From NCBI RefSeq assembly GCF_018614095.1, contig NZ_JAGGOY010000142.1, positions 1-36,721 of the forward strand: a stretch of 36,721 nucleotides of DNA. Direction: 5' to 3'. The notes below the pieces were generated by a model. That model was not told the DNA's origin. It was given only the letters and a program-made list of their open reading frames with translations, and did no database searches. The number at the start of each line of letters is the position of its first letter. Position 1 is the first letter of the stretch. Made by a program: the position numbers and the translations under genes. Source of the stretch: Streptomyces sp. ISL-87 (GTDB taxonomy: Bacteria; Actinomycetota; Actinomycetes; Streptomycetales; Streptomycetaceae). Positions 16,239 through 24,097 of the stretch are shown here, piece after piece.

Positions 16239-17140
16239 GAGGAGCGCTCCTCCAGGTCGTCCAGCCACAGCCGCTGCAACATGTGCCAGTCCTCCGGGTG
16301 CTCGGCGATGCCCAGCGCGAAGGCGTCGGCCACCGCCTGGGTCATGGCGGCCGTCTTCTCGATCCGGGTCCCCTTCTGCGGCACGGGCACCTCGGGGTGG
16401 ATCCGGCCGTACAACTTCGGGGAGTCCCCGTAGTACAGGGTGACCGGGAGCAACACCGCGCCCGTCTGCTGCGCCAGCAGGGCCGGCCCTGCGGGCATCC
16501 GCGCCGCCGAGCCGAAGAAGTCCACCAGGACCCCGGAGGCCGACAGGTCCCGGTCGGCGACCAGGCAGATCAGGCCGCCTGAGCGGAGCCTGCGGGCGAG
16601 GGTGCCGAAGGCGGCGCCGCCGTTGTGCGGCAGGACCTCCATGCCCAGGCTCTCCCGGTAGGCCACGAAGCGGTCGTAGAGGCTCTCCGGCTTGAGGCGC
16701 TCCGCGACCGTGGTGAACGGGACGCCGACATGGCCGGTGACCCAGGCCCCGGCGAGGTCCCAGTTGGCCAGGTGCGGCAGTGCGGCGATGACGCCACGCC
16801 CGGAGGCGATGGCCTCGCGCAGGATGTGCTCGTCCTTGATCTCGACCTCGGTGCCGAACCGTTTCGGGTCCATCGCCGGCAGGCGGAAGGATTCCATCCA
16901 GTAGCGCATGTACGAACGCATGCCCGCCTTGGACAGCTCGCGCAGCCGCTCGGGCGTCGCGTCCGGCACCACCCGGGCAAGGTTCGACTCCAGCCGCAGC
17001 ACGCTCTTGCCGCGCCGCTTCCACGCGAAGTCCGCGATCCGGCGCCCGAGCGCCACCGCCGCCGGCTCCGGCAGCTTCTTGACCCCGGCCCAGCCGAGCC
17101 CGTACAGCCCGTCGACCAGCTTGTCCTGCACCGTGCCCAT
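16235..17140 (-). CDS. patA: Phosphatidylinositol mannoside acyltransferase
   Basis: Lysophospholipid-acyltransferase-like enzyme of the LpxL/HtrB-related family, expected to acylate the mannose of PIM at the inner membrane surface. The 301-aa protein carries the H-x4-D catalytic motif in ALPHLANWDLAGAW (about residues 120-133), preceded by GRGVIA, and a second block with GLICLVADRDLSASGVLVDFFG (about 190-210). The ATG overlaps the pgsA stop by one base (TGATG) and its own stop overlaps the pimA start, so all three genes are coupled. The symbol rests on operon order as much as on sequence. Confidence 0.92.
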   Translation of the reverse strand: MGTVQDKLVDGLYGLGWAGVKKLPEPAAVALGRRIADFAWKRRGKSVLRLESNLARVVPDATPERLRELSKAGMRSYMRYWMESFRLPAMDPKRFGTEVEIKDEHILREAIASGRGVIAALPHLANWDLAGAWVTGHVGVPFTTVAERLKPESLYDRFVAYRESLGMEVLPHNGGAAFGTLARRLRSGGLICLVADRDLSASGVLVDFFGSAARMPAGPALLAQQTGAVLLPVTLYYGDSPKLYGRIHPEVPVPQKGTRIEKTAAMTQAVADAFALGIAEHPEDWHMLQRLWLDDLEERSS

Positions 17141-17805
17141 CAGGCGGCGCCGCCCTCGGCGACAGCCGCGGCAGCGTCGGCCTCGGCCGCCTCACGGCGT
17201 ACGGTGACCACCCTCTGGATCAGCGTGACCAGCGAGCCCACCGCCACGATCCACAGCGCGACCGGCAGCAGCACCCCGATCCACGACGGCACCCCGAAAG
17301 TCTGCAGCCCGGACAGACCGGCCGCGACCAGCGAGATCACCAGCCGCTCGGCCCGCTCGATGAGCCCGTTGACGGCCACCGGCAGCCCGATCGATTCGCC
17401 GCGCGCCTTGGTGTACGAGACCACCTGGCCGCTGGCCAGGCAGAAGATCGCCACCGCGCACAGCACGTTGTCGTTCCCGGAACCCGCGTACCAGAGCGCG
17501 AGCCCACCGAAGATCGCCGCGTCCGCGACCCGGTCGAGCGTCGAGTCCAGGAACGCGCCCCACCGGCTGGAGACGCCGGCCTGGCGGGCCATGTTCCCGT
17601 CCACCAGGTCGGAGAACACGAAGAGGGTGATGATGATCGTGCCCCAGAAGAACTCTCCCCGGGGGAAGAAAACCAGCGCTCCGGCCACCACTCCGGCCGT
17701 TCCGATCAGCGTGACCGCGTCCGGGCTCACCCCCCGCCGGAGCAGAAATGCGGCGAATGGCGTGAGAACACGCGTGAAGAATGCACGCGCGTACTTGTTC
17801 AGCAT
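17140..17805 (-). CDS. pgsA: Phosphatidylinositol phosphate synthase (CDP-alcohol phosphatidyltransferase)
   Basis: Membrane enzyme that joins CDP-diacylglycerol to, most likely, inositol 1-phosphate. The 221-aa protein contains the full CDP-alcohol phosphotransferase signature D-x2-DG-x2-AR-x8-G-x3-D-x3-D, read from SDLVDGNMARQ through GAFLDSTLD (about residues 66-93). Around it are about six hydrophobic helices. The ATG at 17803-17805 (MLNKYARAFF) follows a GGGAAGG ribosome site; the open frame to 17940 lacks support. Despite the traditional name it is unlikely to be the glycerophosphate synthase, because pimA and patA follow immediately. Confidence 0.92.
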   Translation of the reverse strand: MLNKYARAFFTRVLTPFAAFLLRRGVSPDAVTLIGTAGVVAGALVFFPRGEFFWGTIIITLFVFSDLVDGNMARQAGVSSRWGAFLDSTLDRVADAAIFGGLALWYAGSGNDNVLCAVAIFCLASGQVVSYTKARGESIGLPVAVNGLIERAERLVISLVAAGLSGLQTFGVPSWIGVLLPVALWIVAVGSLVTLIQRVVTVRREAAEADAAAAVAEGGAA

Positions 17806-18087
17806 GGCCTTCCCGGAGGGTCGCTGGGCCGCACGGCCCCATCGGCCACCGGCTGGCCCATCGTAGCCAGCGCCTCGCACCCCCGGCGCCGCGCACCCAC
17901 CGGTTCGCGCCAGACAGCCGCCGCGCCATGCCCGCTTCACACTCCGGACAGCGCCCCGTACGACGTATGGACGGAGTGTGACGGCAGTGCAAAGCTCGAA
18001 GGACCCCGTTCTTCCGCTTCTCCGCGAAGGACATCCTCCTCTTCCGCAGCACCCTCCTCACCGTCACAACCGGGAGGCACGAGCATC
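17806..18087. promoter_or_regulatory. Divergent promoter region pgsA / EF-G-like gene
   Basis: A 282-bp spacer between two outward-reading genes, so it must hold promoters for both. No long open frame in it looks coding. I could not find a convincing pair of -35/-10 boxes by eye. A GGGAGG ribosome site lies at 18072-18077, 10 nt before the ATG of the EF-G-like gene. Confidence 0.5.
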
Positions 18088-20346
18088 ATGGGAGCCACCT
18101 CACACCAAGCCGGGGCCGCCGGCAGGGCACTGACGGCCGACCGCCCCTCCTCCGTACGGAATGTCGTGCTGGTCGGCCACAGCGGAGCCGGTAAGACCAC
18201 GCTGGTCGAAGCCCTGGCCCTGACCGCGGGAGCGGTCAACCGGGCCGGCCGGGTCGAGGACGGCGGGACCGTCTCCGACTACGACGAGATCGAACAGCGC
18301 CGCCAACGCTCCATCCAGCTGTCCCTCGTCCCCGTCGAATGGGGCGGAATCAAGATCAACATCCTGGACGCCCCCGGATACGCCGACTTCGTCGGAGAGC
18401 TCAGGGCCGGTCTGCGCGCCGCGGACGCGGCCCTTTTCGTCGTCTCCGCCTCGGACGGCATCGACGGCGCCACCCGCATGCTCTGGGACGAGTGCGAGGC
18501 CGTCGGCATGCCCCGCGCCATCGTCGTCACCCATTTGGAGGCAGCCCGCTCCGACTACGCCCAGATGACCACCGTCTGCGGCGAGATATTCGGCGCCGAG
18601 GACCCCGACGCCGTCATCCCGCTCTACCTGCCCCTGCAAGGGCCGCCCGGGCCCGACGGGCACTCCCCCGTCGCCGGCCTCCTCGGCCTGCTGTCCCAGC
18701 GCGTCTACGACTACACCTCCGGGGAACGCGTCGAGCGCAACCCGGACCCCGCCGAGCTGGCCCTCATCGCCGACGCCCGCTCCCGCCTGATCGAGGGGAT
18801 CATCGCCGAGAGCGAGGACGAGAGCCTCATGGACCGCTACCTCGGCGGCGAGGACATCGACGTCAAGACCCTCGTGGACGACCTGGAGCGCGCCGTGGCC
18901 CGCGGCACCTTCCACCCCGTCCTGATGGCCGCCCCGGCCCCCGACGGCGGCCGCCAGGGGCTCGGCACCGTGGAACTCCTCGAACTGATCACCGGCGGCT
19001 TCCCCACCCCCCTGGAGCGCCCCGCCCTCACCGTCACCACCCCCGACGGCGCCGCCCGCCCCGCCGTCACCTGCGACCCCGCCGGGCCCCTGGTCGCCGA
19101 GGTCGTCAAGACCTCCTCCGACCCCTACGTCGGCCGCGTCTCCCTCGTCCGCGTCTTCTCCGGCACCCTGCACCCCGAGGAAACCGTCCACGTCAGCGGC
19201 CACGGCCTGGCGGACCACGGCCGGAGCCAGAGCCCGGGGCGCGGCCAGGGCCCGGACCAGGACCAGGACCAGAGCCTGGACGAGCGCCCCCTCCACGAGG
19301 CGGACGAGCGGATCGGCACCCTCACCTCCCCCTTCGGCAAACAGCAGCGCACCCTCACCCAGTGCATCGCCGGCGACCTCGCCTGCGTGGCCAAACTCAC
19401 CCGCGCCGAGACCGGCGACACCCTCTCCGCCAAGGGCACGCCCCTCCTCATGGAGCCCTGGCCGATGCCCGACCCGCTGCTCCCCCTCGCCATCGAGGCC
19501 CACAGCAAGGCCGACGAGGACAAGCTCTCCCAGGGCCTGGCCCGCCTCGTCGCCGAGGACCCGACCATGCGGCTGGAGCAGAACCCGCACACCCACCAGG
19601 TCGTCCTGTGGTGCCTCGGCGAGGCCCACCAGGACGTCGCCCTCGAACGGCTGCGCACCCGGTACGGGGTGCAGGTCGACGCCGTCCCTCACAAGGTCAG
19701 CCTGCGGGAGACCTTCGGCGCCAAGGCCGCCGGCCGCGGCCGCCACGTCAAACAGTCCGGCGGCCACGGCCAGTTCGCCATCTGCGAGATCGAGGTGGAA
19801 CCCCTCCCGCCCGGCAGCGGCGTCGAGTTCGTCGACAAGGTCGTCGGCGGCTCCGTACCCCGGCAGTTCATCCCGTCCGTGGAGAAGGGCGTACGGGCGC
19901 AGGCCGCCCGCGGGGTCGCGGCCGGCTACCCGCTGGTGGACGTACGCATCACCCTGCTCGACGGCAAATCGCACTCGGTGGACTCCTCCGACGCCGCCTT
20001 CCAGACCGCCGGCGCCCTGGCCCTGCGCGAAGCCGCCGCCGAGGCCCACATCCACCTCCTGGAACCGGTCGCCGAGCTCGACGTACTCGTCCCGGACGAG
20101 TACGTCGGCCCCGTCATGAGCGACCTCGCCGGCCGCCGCGGCCGCGTCGTCGGCACCGATCAGGCCGACCACGGCCGCACCCGGGTGCGCGCCGAGATCC
20201 CCGAGATCGAGATCGGCCGGTACGCGGTCGAGCTGCGCTCCGTATCGCACGGCACGGGCCGCTTCAGCCGGAGCTATGCCCGCCATGAGCCGATGCCCCC
20301 GCAGTTGGCGGACAAGATTCGCGAACAGGCTGAGAAGGGAACGTAG
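18088..20346 (+). CDS. Elongation factor G-like GTPase (EF-G2 type)
   Basis: A 752-aa translational-GTPase relative with the five-domain EF-G layout. G1 is intact (GHSGAGKTTL, about residues 30-39) and G3 is close to standard (DAPGYADF, about 95-102). The usual RGITI of G2 reads RSIQLS, and the NKxD of G4 reads THLEAARSD (about 148-156), so nucleotide handling may differ from true EF-G. Domain IV includes SGGHGQFAICEIEVEPL (about 556-572), like EF-G. A Gly/Gln/Asp/Arg low-complexity insert lies at about 371-404 in domain II. It is not the housekeeping fusA; it resembles actinobacterial EF-G2. Its exact role is unclear. Confidence 0.9.
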   Translation: MGATSHQAGAAGRALTADRPSSVRNVVLVGHSGAGKTTLVEALALTAGAVNRAGRVEDGGTVSDYDEIEQRRQRSIQLSLVPVEWGGIKINILDAPGYADFVGELRAGLRAADAALFVVSASDGIDGATRMLWDECEAVGMPRAIVVTHLEAARSDYAQMTTVCGEIFGAEDPDAVIPLYLPLQGPPGPDGHSPVAGLLGLLSQRVYDYTSGERVERNPDPAELALIADARSRLIEGIIAESEDESLMDRYLGGEDIDVKTLVDDLERAVARGTFHPVLMAAPAPDGGRQGLGTVELLELITGGFPTPLERPALTVTTPDGAARPAVTCDPAGPLVAEVVKTSSDPYVGRVSLVRVFSGTLHPEETVHVSGHGLADHGRSQSPGRGQGPDQDQDQSLDERPLHEADERIGTLTSPFGKQQRTLTQCIAGDLACVAKLTRAETGDTLSAKGTPLLMEPWPMPDPLLPLAIEAHSKADEDKLSQGLARLVAEDPTMRLEQNPHTHQVVLWCLGEAHQDVALERLRTRYGVQVDAVPHKVSLRETFGAKAAGRGRHVKQSGGHGQFAICEIEVEPLPPGSGVEFVDKVVGGSVPRQFIPSVEKGVRAQAARGVAAGYPLVDVRITLLDGKSHSVDSSDAAFQTAGALALREAAAEAHIHLLEPVAELDVLVPDEYVGPVMSDLAGRRGRVVGTDQADHGRTRVRAEIPEIEIGRYAVELRSVSHGTGRFSRSYARHEPMPPQLADKIREQAEKGT

Positions 20347-20370
20347 TTGACATAGCACCAGGGCTGCCGC

Positions 20371-20396
20371 CCGCCCAACCTGGTTGCGGTGGGCGG
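20371..20396 (+). terminator. Hairpin after EF-G-like gene
   Basis: CCGCCCAACC (20371-20380) can pair with GGTGGGCGG (20388-20396) with one bulged A around a 7-nt loop, 24 nt past the stop codon. It is a plausible terminator or attenuator ahead of the next plus-strand gene. Confidence 0.4.
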
Positions 20397-20484
20397 TATT
20401 TCCCTGTCCCATGACCATGGGGCAAGCTGCGCGGATAGGCTCTTCGGCGCGGCGAGAAGCATGGCGGTGCAAGACCGACAAAAG

Positions 20485-20549
20485 CAGCACCAGCCGGACC
20501 AGCCTGACCAACAGCACCAGCAGGACCAGCAGGACCAGCACCACAACAG
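20485..20549 (+). repeat. CAG/GACCAG low-complexity tract
   Basis: Imperfect triplet-based repeats (CAGCACCAG, GACCAGCAG) lie just upstream of the 20577 gene. Read in frame from an ATG at 20461 they encode a Gln/Asp/His-rich peptide with G/C-ending codons. That frame then becomes a shadow of the downstream gene and ends at 20940. In the downstream gene's own frame a stop (TGA at 20505-20507) blocks any extension. It may be a true short leader, a frameshifted N-terminus, or simple repeat DNA. Confidence 0.6.
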
Positions 20550-20576
20550 CACAGACGCACAGCGATGGGGGCAGCG

Positions 20577-22253
20577 GTGGCGGACGACGGATTCGACTTC
20601 AGGCCCGGGGCGCAGATTCCACTCCAGGGGACGGGCGGTCAGACCGCCGCGACCAACGCCCTGGCGTCGGCCGCGTACCGCGACGGCGCGAAGGACACCG
20701 CTCTGTCGCTCATACTCGGCGCCGACAGCGAGCACCACAAGTCGACGGTCAAACCCGGCAAGGTCTCCCTCTTCGAACCCAACCTCGGCGAGGCCTTCTG
20801 CCGTGCCGTCGAGGCCCGCACCCTCGGCTCCGCCCGCAAACCGCTCATCCAGTCCTTCGGCGCCGACCCGCAGACCGTCGTCGAGCACTGCCTGGCCGCC
20901 TCCCGCATCCGCAAGGAGCGCGACCGCAAGCTGCGCCTGATCATGCTGGTCTGCGGCGTGGTCTTCCTTCCGGGTCTGCTGCTGTGGCTGGGCCTGTTCC
21001 AGCTCCGCAAGACCCTGTCCGCCAAGGAGGGCAAGCGCGCCTCGTGGACGGGCACCGCGATCCTCGTCGGCATCGCCCTGGTGGTGACCGTACTGATGTT
21101 CCGGCTGCCGTTCACCGGCTTCCTCGGCCTCTACCTGCGGGCCATGATCATCGCCCCGGCCCTGGGCTGGTTCCTCGCCCGCCGGATCTGCGGGGCCACC
21201 GCGGCCGACATGCGCTCCCGCTGGGACGGGCTGCTGGCGGGGGGCGGCGTCGTCGCCGCCAAGATCCCGGAGGCGGTGCCCGGCAACCCCGACGAGAAGG
21301 CCCGCGAGGACCTGCGCCGCTCACTGGCCAAGCTCACCGCCGAGAACCGCAGCAACTCCGTCTTCTACGCCGGCCCCAAGGGCGTACTCGGTATGGGCAC
21401 CCGCTGGGGCAGCTGGCAGATGGCCGAGGAGCTGGTCCCCAAGGCCGAGGGGGAGGGCGCCGAGATCCACCCCTTCCGCAGCTGGGACGTCATACGCGCG
21501 ATCGACACCCAGCTCCGCAAGCTGGAGCGCGGCCCCCTGCACACCGGCGGCTTCCCGACCGCCTCGATCCAGCACTGGATCGTCACCCCGATCGGCGAAG
21601 GCGCCACGGAAGTGGCCCGCCCGAGCGGCGAGGACGTCGACACCTTCCTCGTCAAACCGCACGAGATCACCCGTATCTGCAACGAGCAGCAGTTCAGCGC
21701 CGGCGACCGGCACTACCTCGGCATCCAGTACCCGCTGTGGGACGGCCAGCTCGTGATCACGATGATGGTGACGGTCACCGTGCTCTACAAGACCCTGCGG
21801 GTGGACGTGACGGCCCACGCGCTCGGCCCGGTGAACGGGCTGTTCACCACGAAGTCCAAGCCTCCGACGGTCGAGGTCCCCAAGTCGATCCGCTTCTGGG
21901 AGACCGTGGAGCGCCCGCTTCCGCTGGTCGACGCGGCGGAGGTGGTACGCCTCGCCGTCCGCGCCCCGCTGACCTGGTACCCGCCGGTCCTCGACTTCCT
22001 CGGCGGCAAGCTGGTCCTGCCGGAGCCGTTCGGGCTGCGCCACGTCTGGGCCGGCTCGATGTGGCGCCACCGCTTCATGGCGGACGACGCCCTGCGCACG
22101 GTCGCCCCGGTCCTGCGAGCGGTCCACAACGCCGCGTTCAAGGTCCTCGAGGAGAACGGCTGCGACACCGAGCGTTTCACGAACCGCTCCTCGATCATGA
22201 GCGGCATCATCCAGGAGCCCGCGCCGCGCAAGGCGGACGTGTACGACGCGTAG
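20577..22253 (+). CDS. Conserved membrane protein, function unknown
   Basis: I do not recognise the family. The protein (558 aa from the GTG at 20577; 562 from the ATG at 20565) has a soluble N-terminus (VADDGFDFRPGAQIPLQGTGGQTAATNAL). Three membrane helices follow at about residues 122-142, 160-180 and 185-203. A large cytoplasmic or extracytoplasmic region of about 350 residues has recurrent Trp-rich motifs (GMGTRWGSWQMAEEL, IQHWIVTP, YPLWDGQLVITM, WAGSMWRHRFM). The GTG is preferred because GGGGG sits 5 nt before it. The following DUF1992 gene begins 22 nt after the stop, so the two are probably cotranscribed. Confidence 0.85.
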   Translation: MADDGFDFRPGAQIPLQGTGGQTAATNALASAAYRDGAKDTALSLILGADSEHHKSTVKPGKVSLFEPNLGEAFCRAVEARTLGSARKPLIQSFGADPQTVVEHCLAASRIRKERDRKLRLIMLVCGVVFLPGLLLWLGLFQLRKTLSAKEGKRASWTGTAILVGIALVVTVLMFRLPFTGFLGLYLRAMIIAPALGWFLARRICGATAADMRSRWDGLLAGGGVVAAKIPEAVPGNPDEKAREDLRRSLAKLTAENRSNSVFYAGPKGVLGMGTRWGSWQMAEELVPKAEGEGAEIHPFRSWDVIRAIDTQLRKLERGPLHTGGFPTASIQHWIVTPIGEGATEVARPSGEDVDTFLVKPHEITRICNEQQFSAGDRHYLGIQYPLWDGQLVITMMVTVTVLYKTLRVDVTAHALGPVNGLFTTKSKPPTVEVPKSIRFWETVERPLPLVDAAEVVRLAVRAPLTWYPPVLDFLGGKLVLPEPFGLRHVWAGSMWRHRFMADDALRTVAPVLRAVHNAAFKVLEENGCDTERFTNRSSIMSGIIQEPAPRKADVYDA

Positions 22254-22275
22254 GCTGAAATCCGGAGGAGTGACC

Positions 22276-22677
22276 GTGACCGAGCGCAAACCGCCTGGTA
22301 TCAGCGTCGAATCGTGGGTGGACCGGCAGATCAGAGAGGCCGCCGAGCGCGGCGACTTCGAGAACCTGCCGGGCTGGGGCAAGCCGCTGGCCTCGCTCGA
22401 CGCGCCCTACGACGAGCTGTGGTGGGTCAAGGACAAGATGCACCGCGAGGGGTTCTCCTCCCTGCCCCCGGCCCTCGCCCTGCGCAAGGAGGCCGAGGAC
22501 GCACTGGAGGCGGCCCGCGCGGCCCGCTCCGAGCGCCAGGTCCGCGCCGTCCTCACGGAGATCAACGAGAAGATCCGCGCGGCCCTGCGCATGCCCCCGC
22601 CGGGGCCTCCCCTCAACCTCACCGAATTCGACGTCGACGAGGTTCTGGCGGCCTGGCGGGAGAGCCGCACACCGTAG
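22276..22677 (+). CDS. DUF1992 (DnaJ-homologue subfamily C28-like) protein
   Basis: A 133-aa soluble protein that starts at GTG 22276, where GGAGG lies 7 nt upstream; an earlier GTG at 22270 is too close to that site. The core SVESWVDRQIREAAERGDFENLPGWGKPL (about residues 9-37) is the DUF1992 signature. It is followed by a helical segment and the conserved PPPGPPLNLTEFDVDEVLAAW tail. The family is found in bacteria and in eukaryotic DNAJC28, but its activity is not established. It is probably in an operon with the membrane protein before it and is closed by a very strong terminator. Confidence 0.9.
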   Translation: MTERKPPGISVESWVDRQIREAAERGDFENLPGWGKPLASLDAPYDELWWVKDKMHREGFSSLPPALALRKEAEDALEAARAARSERQVRAVLTEINEKIRAALRMPPPGPPLNLTEFDVDEVLAAWRESRTP

Positions 22678-22705
22678 GTCTCGTGGGCACCGTAGGTCTT
22701 GTGGA

Positions 22706-22750
22706 ACGCGAAAGCCGCCCCGGTGGACAGCGCCGGGGCGGCTTTCGCGT
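22706..22750. terminator. Bidirectional terminator between DUF1992 gene and HIT gene
   Basis: A perfect 18-bp stem: ACGCGAAAGCCGCCCCGG at 22706-22723 pairs with 22733-22750 around a 9-nt loop. It lies between the stop codons of two convergent genes and has TTTCGCG-rich flanks in both directions, so it can serve both. Confidence 0.92.
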
Positions 22751-22766
22751 GCGGGGCGGGCGGCGG

Positions 22767-23327
22767 TCAGTCGACCGGCCAGGCGTCGGCGAGCATCTGG
22801 CGCGTCTCCGCGAGGAGCTGCGGCAGCACCTTGGTGTGCCCCACGACCGGCATGAAGTTCGTGTCCCCGCCCCAGCGCGGCACGATGTGCTGGTGCAGGT
22901 GCGCGGCGATACCGGCCCCGGCGGCCGTGCCCTGGTTCATACCGATGTTGAAACCGTGCGCTCCGGACGCCTTGCGCAGCGCGACCATGGCCCGCTTGGT
23001 GAGGTCCGCGAGCTCCGCCGTCTCCAGGGCGTCGAGCTCCGTGTAATCGGCGACGTGCCGGTACGGGACGACCATGAGGTGGCCACCGTTGTACGGGTAG
23101 AGGTTCAGCACGGCATAGACGTGCCGGCCCCGGGCCACGACCAGTCCGTCCTGGTCGGACATCTCCGGAATCCCGCAGAAGGGACAGCCGTCCCCGGCCT
23201 CCGGGCCGGTCGGCTTGTTCTCCCCCTGGATGTAGGCCATCCGGTGGGGCGTCCAAAGACGCTGGAACGCGTCCTGCGTGCCCACACCGATCTGCTGCTC
23301 CGGCTGAGTCGTCATGGGAAGCAGCAT
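22767..23327 (-). CDS. HIT family hydrolase (Ap4A phosphorylase-like)
   Basis: A 186-aa histidine-triad nucleotide-binding protein. The catalytic triad HLHQHIVPRW lies near residues 144-153, followed by the GGDTNFMPVVG motif. A CPFC pair near residue 54 suggests a structural zinc site. Its mycobacterial counterpart, encoded between thrS and pgsA, acts on Ap4A; the same role is inferred here. The ATG at 23325-23327 has AAGG 4 nt upstream; an internal ATG (23315) is also possible. It is divergent from the channel gene with a 67-bp spacer. Confidence 0.9.
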   Translation of the reverse strand: MLLPMTTQPEQQIGVGTQDAFQRLWTPHRMAYIQGENKPTGPEAGDGCPFCGIPEMSDQDGLVVARGRHVYAVLNLYPYNGGHLMVVPYRHVADYTELDALETAELADLTKRAMVALRKASGAHGFNIGMNQGTAAGAGIAAHLHQHIVPRWGGDTNFMPVVGHTKVLPQLLAETRQMLADAWPVD

Positions 23328-23394
23328 ATGACCTTGCCCCCGCTGGGCGTGTCGCCGGGGCGAAGACGGGCATTGGCACCGCGATGCTGGGCGC

Positions 23395-24084
23395 ATGCGC
23401 GACGAAGCAGAGACCCGTGATCAAGTGTGGGAGCGGCGGACCGAGCTGCCGCTCTTCTTCGCCTCCCTGCTCTTCATCGCCGGGTACGCGGTCCGCGTCC
23501 TCGTCCACGAGGGCCACGAGCTCTGGCGGGACCTCGCGAGCATCGTGGTGCTGCTGACCTGGCTGTGCTTCGTGCTGGACTACGTGGTGCGCCTGGTCCT
23601 GAGCAGGACAGGGCCGCTGCGCTTCGTACGCCGCCACTGGCTGGACACCCTGGTGGTTCTCATGCCGACGCTGCGGCCACTGCGCATGGTCAAGGTCCAC
23701 GACGCGTTCCAGGCCAGGAGGGACCGGCCGCGCCGCAGCCTGTACCCGCGCGTGATCACGTACGCCGGACTCTCCGCGGTGCTGCTCGGCTTCTCCGGAG
23801 CACTCGGCCTCTACCACAACGAGCGGCAGGACCCGGCCTCCCCGATCCACACGTTCTGGGACTCGGTGTGGTGCGTGTGCCAGACGCTGACGACGGTCGG
23901 CTACGGCGACGTGACCCCGGTGACCCCGGTGGGGCGGCTGATCGCGATCGCTCTGATGATCTTCGGCATGGCCCTGCTCGGGGCGGTGACGGGCTCCTTC
24001 TCGTCCTGGCTGATCCAGGTCTTCCGCCGGGAGGACGAAGAGGGGCCCCCGGAGGACGGACGTTCCCCGGGGGCCCCTCTGTGA
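23395..24084 (+). CDS. Potassium channel-like membrane protein
   Basis: A 229-aa ion channel protein with the canonical K+ selectivity filter TLTTVGYGDVTP (about residues 163-174) between a pore helix and a final transmembrane helix (LIAIALMIFGMALLGAVTGSF). The N-terminal half holds about four hydrophobic segments and an Arg-bearing stretch (RPLRMVKVHDAFQARRDRPRR), so the architecture resembles a six-helix Kv-type subunit with a weak voltage sensor. The last 15 codons form one arm of a terminator hairpin. The start ATG at 23395 has only a weak GGG site. Confidence 0.92.
   Translation: MRDEAETRDQVWERRTELPLFFASLLFIAGYAVRVLVHEGHELWRDLASIVVLLTWLCFVLDYVVRLVLSRTGPLRFVRRHWLDTLVVLMPTLRPLRMVKVHDAFQARRDRPRRSLYPRVITYAGLSAVLLGFSGALGLYHNERQDPASPIHTFWDSVWCVCQTLTTVGYGDVTPVTPVGRLIAIALMIFGMALLGAVTGSFSSWLIQVFRREDEEGPPEDGRSPGAPL
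24039..24080. terminator. Bidirectional terminator embedded in the channel gene end
   Basis: AGAGGGGCCCCCGG at 24039-24052 pairs perfectly with CCGGGGGCCCCTCT at 24067-24080 (14 bp, 14-nt loop). It covers the last codons of the channel gene and lies just past the thrS stop codon on the other strand, so it can terminate both convergent transcripts. Confidence 0.88.
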
Positions 24085-24097
24085 CGTGCTACGCCGC

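Noticed and set aside
20347..20352. A perfect TTGACA -35 box just after the EF-G-like stop
   Set aside because: No -10-like sequence is found 16-19 nt downstream; the area is GC-only and more like a terminator stem.
18100..20544. An 814-codon minus-strand frame opposite the EF-G-like gene
   Set aside because: Translation is low-complexity Gly/Ala/Asp/Val, with no motif, and the plus strand encodes clear translational GTPase domains.
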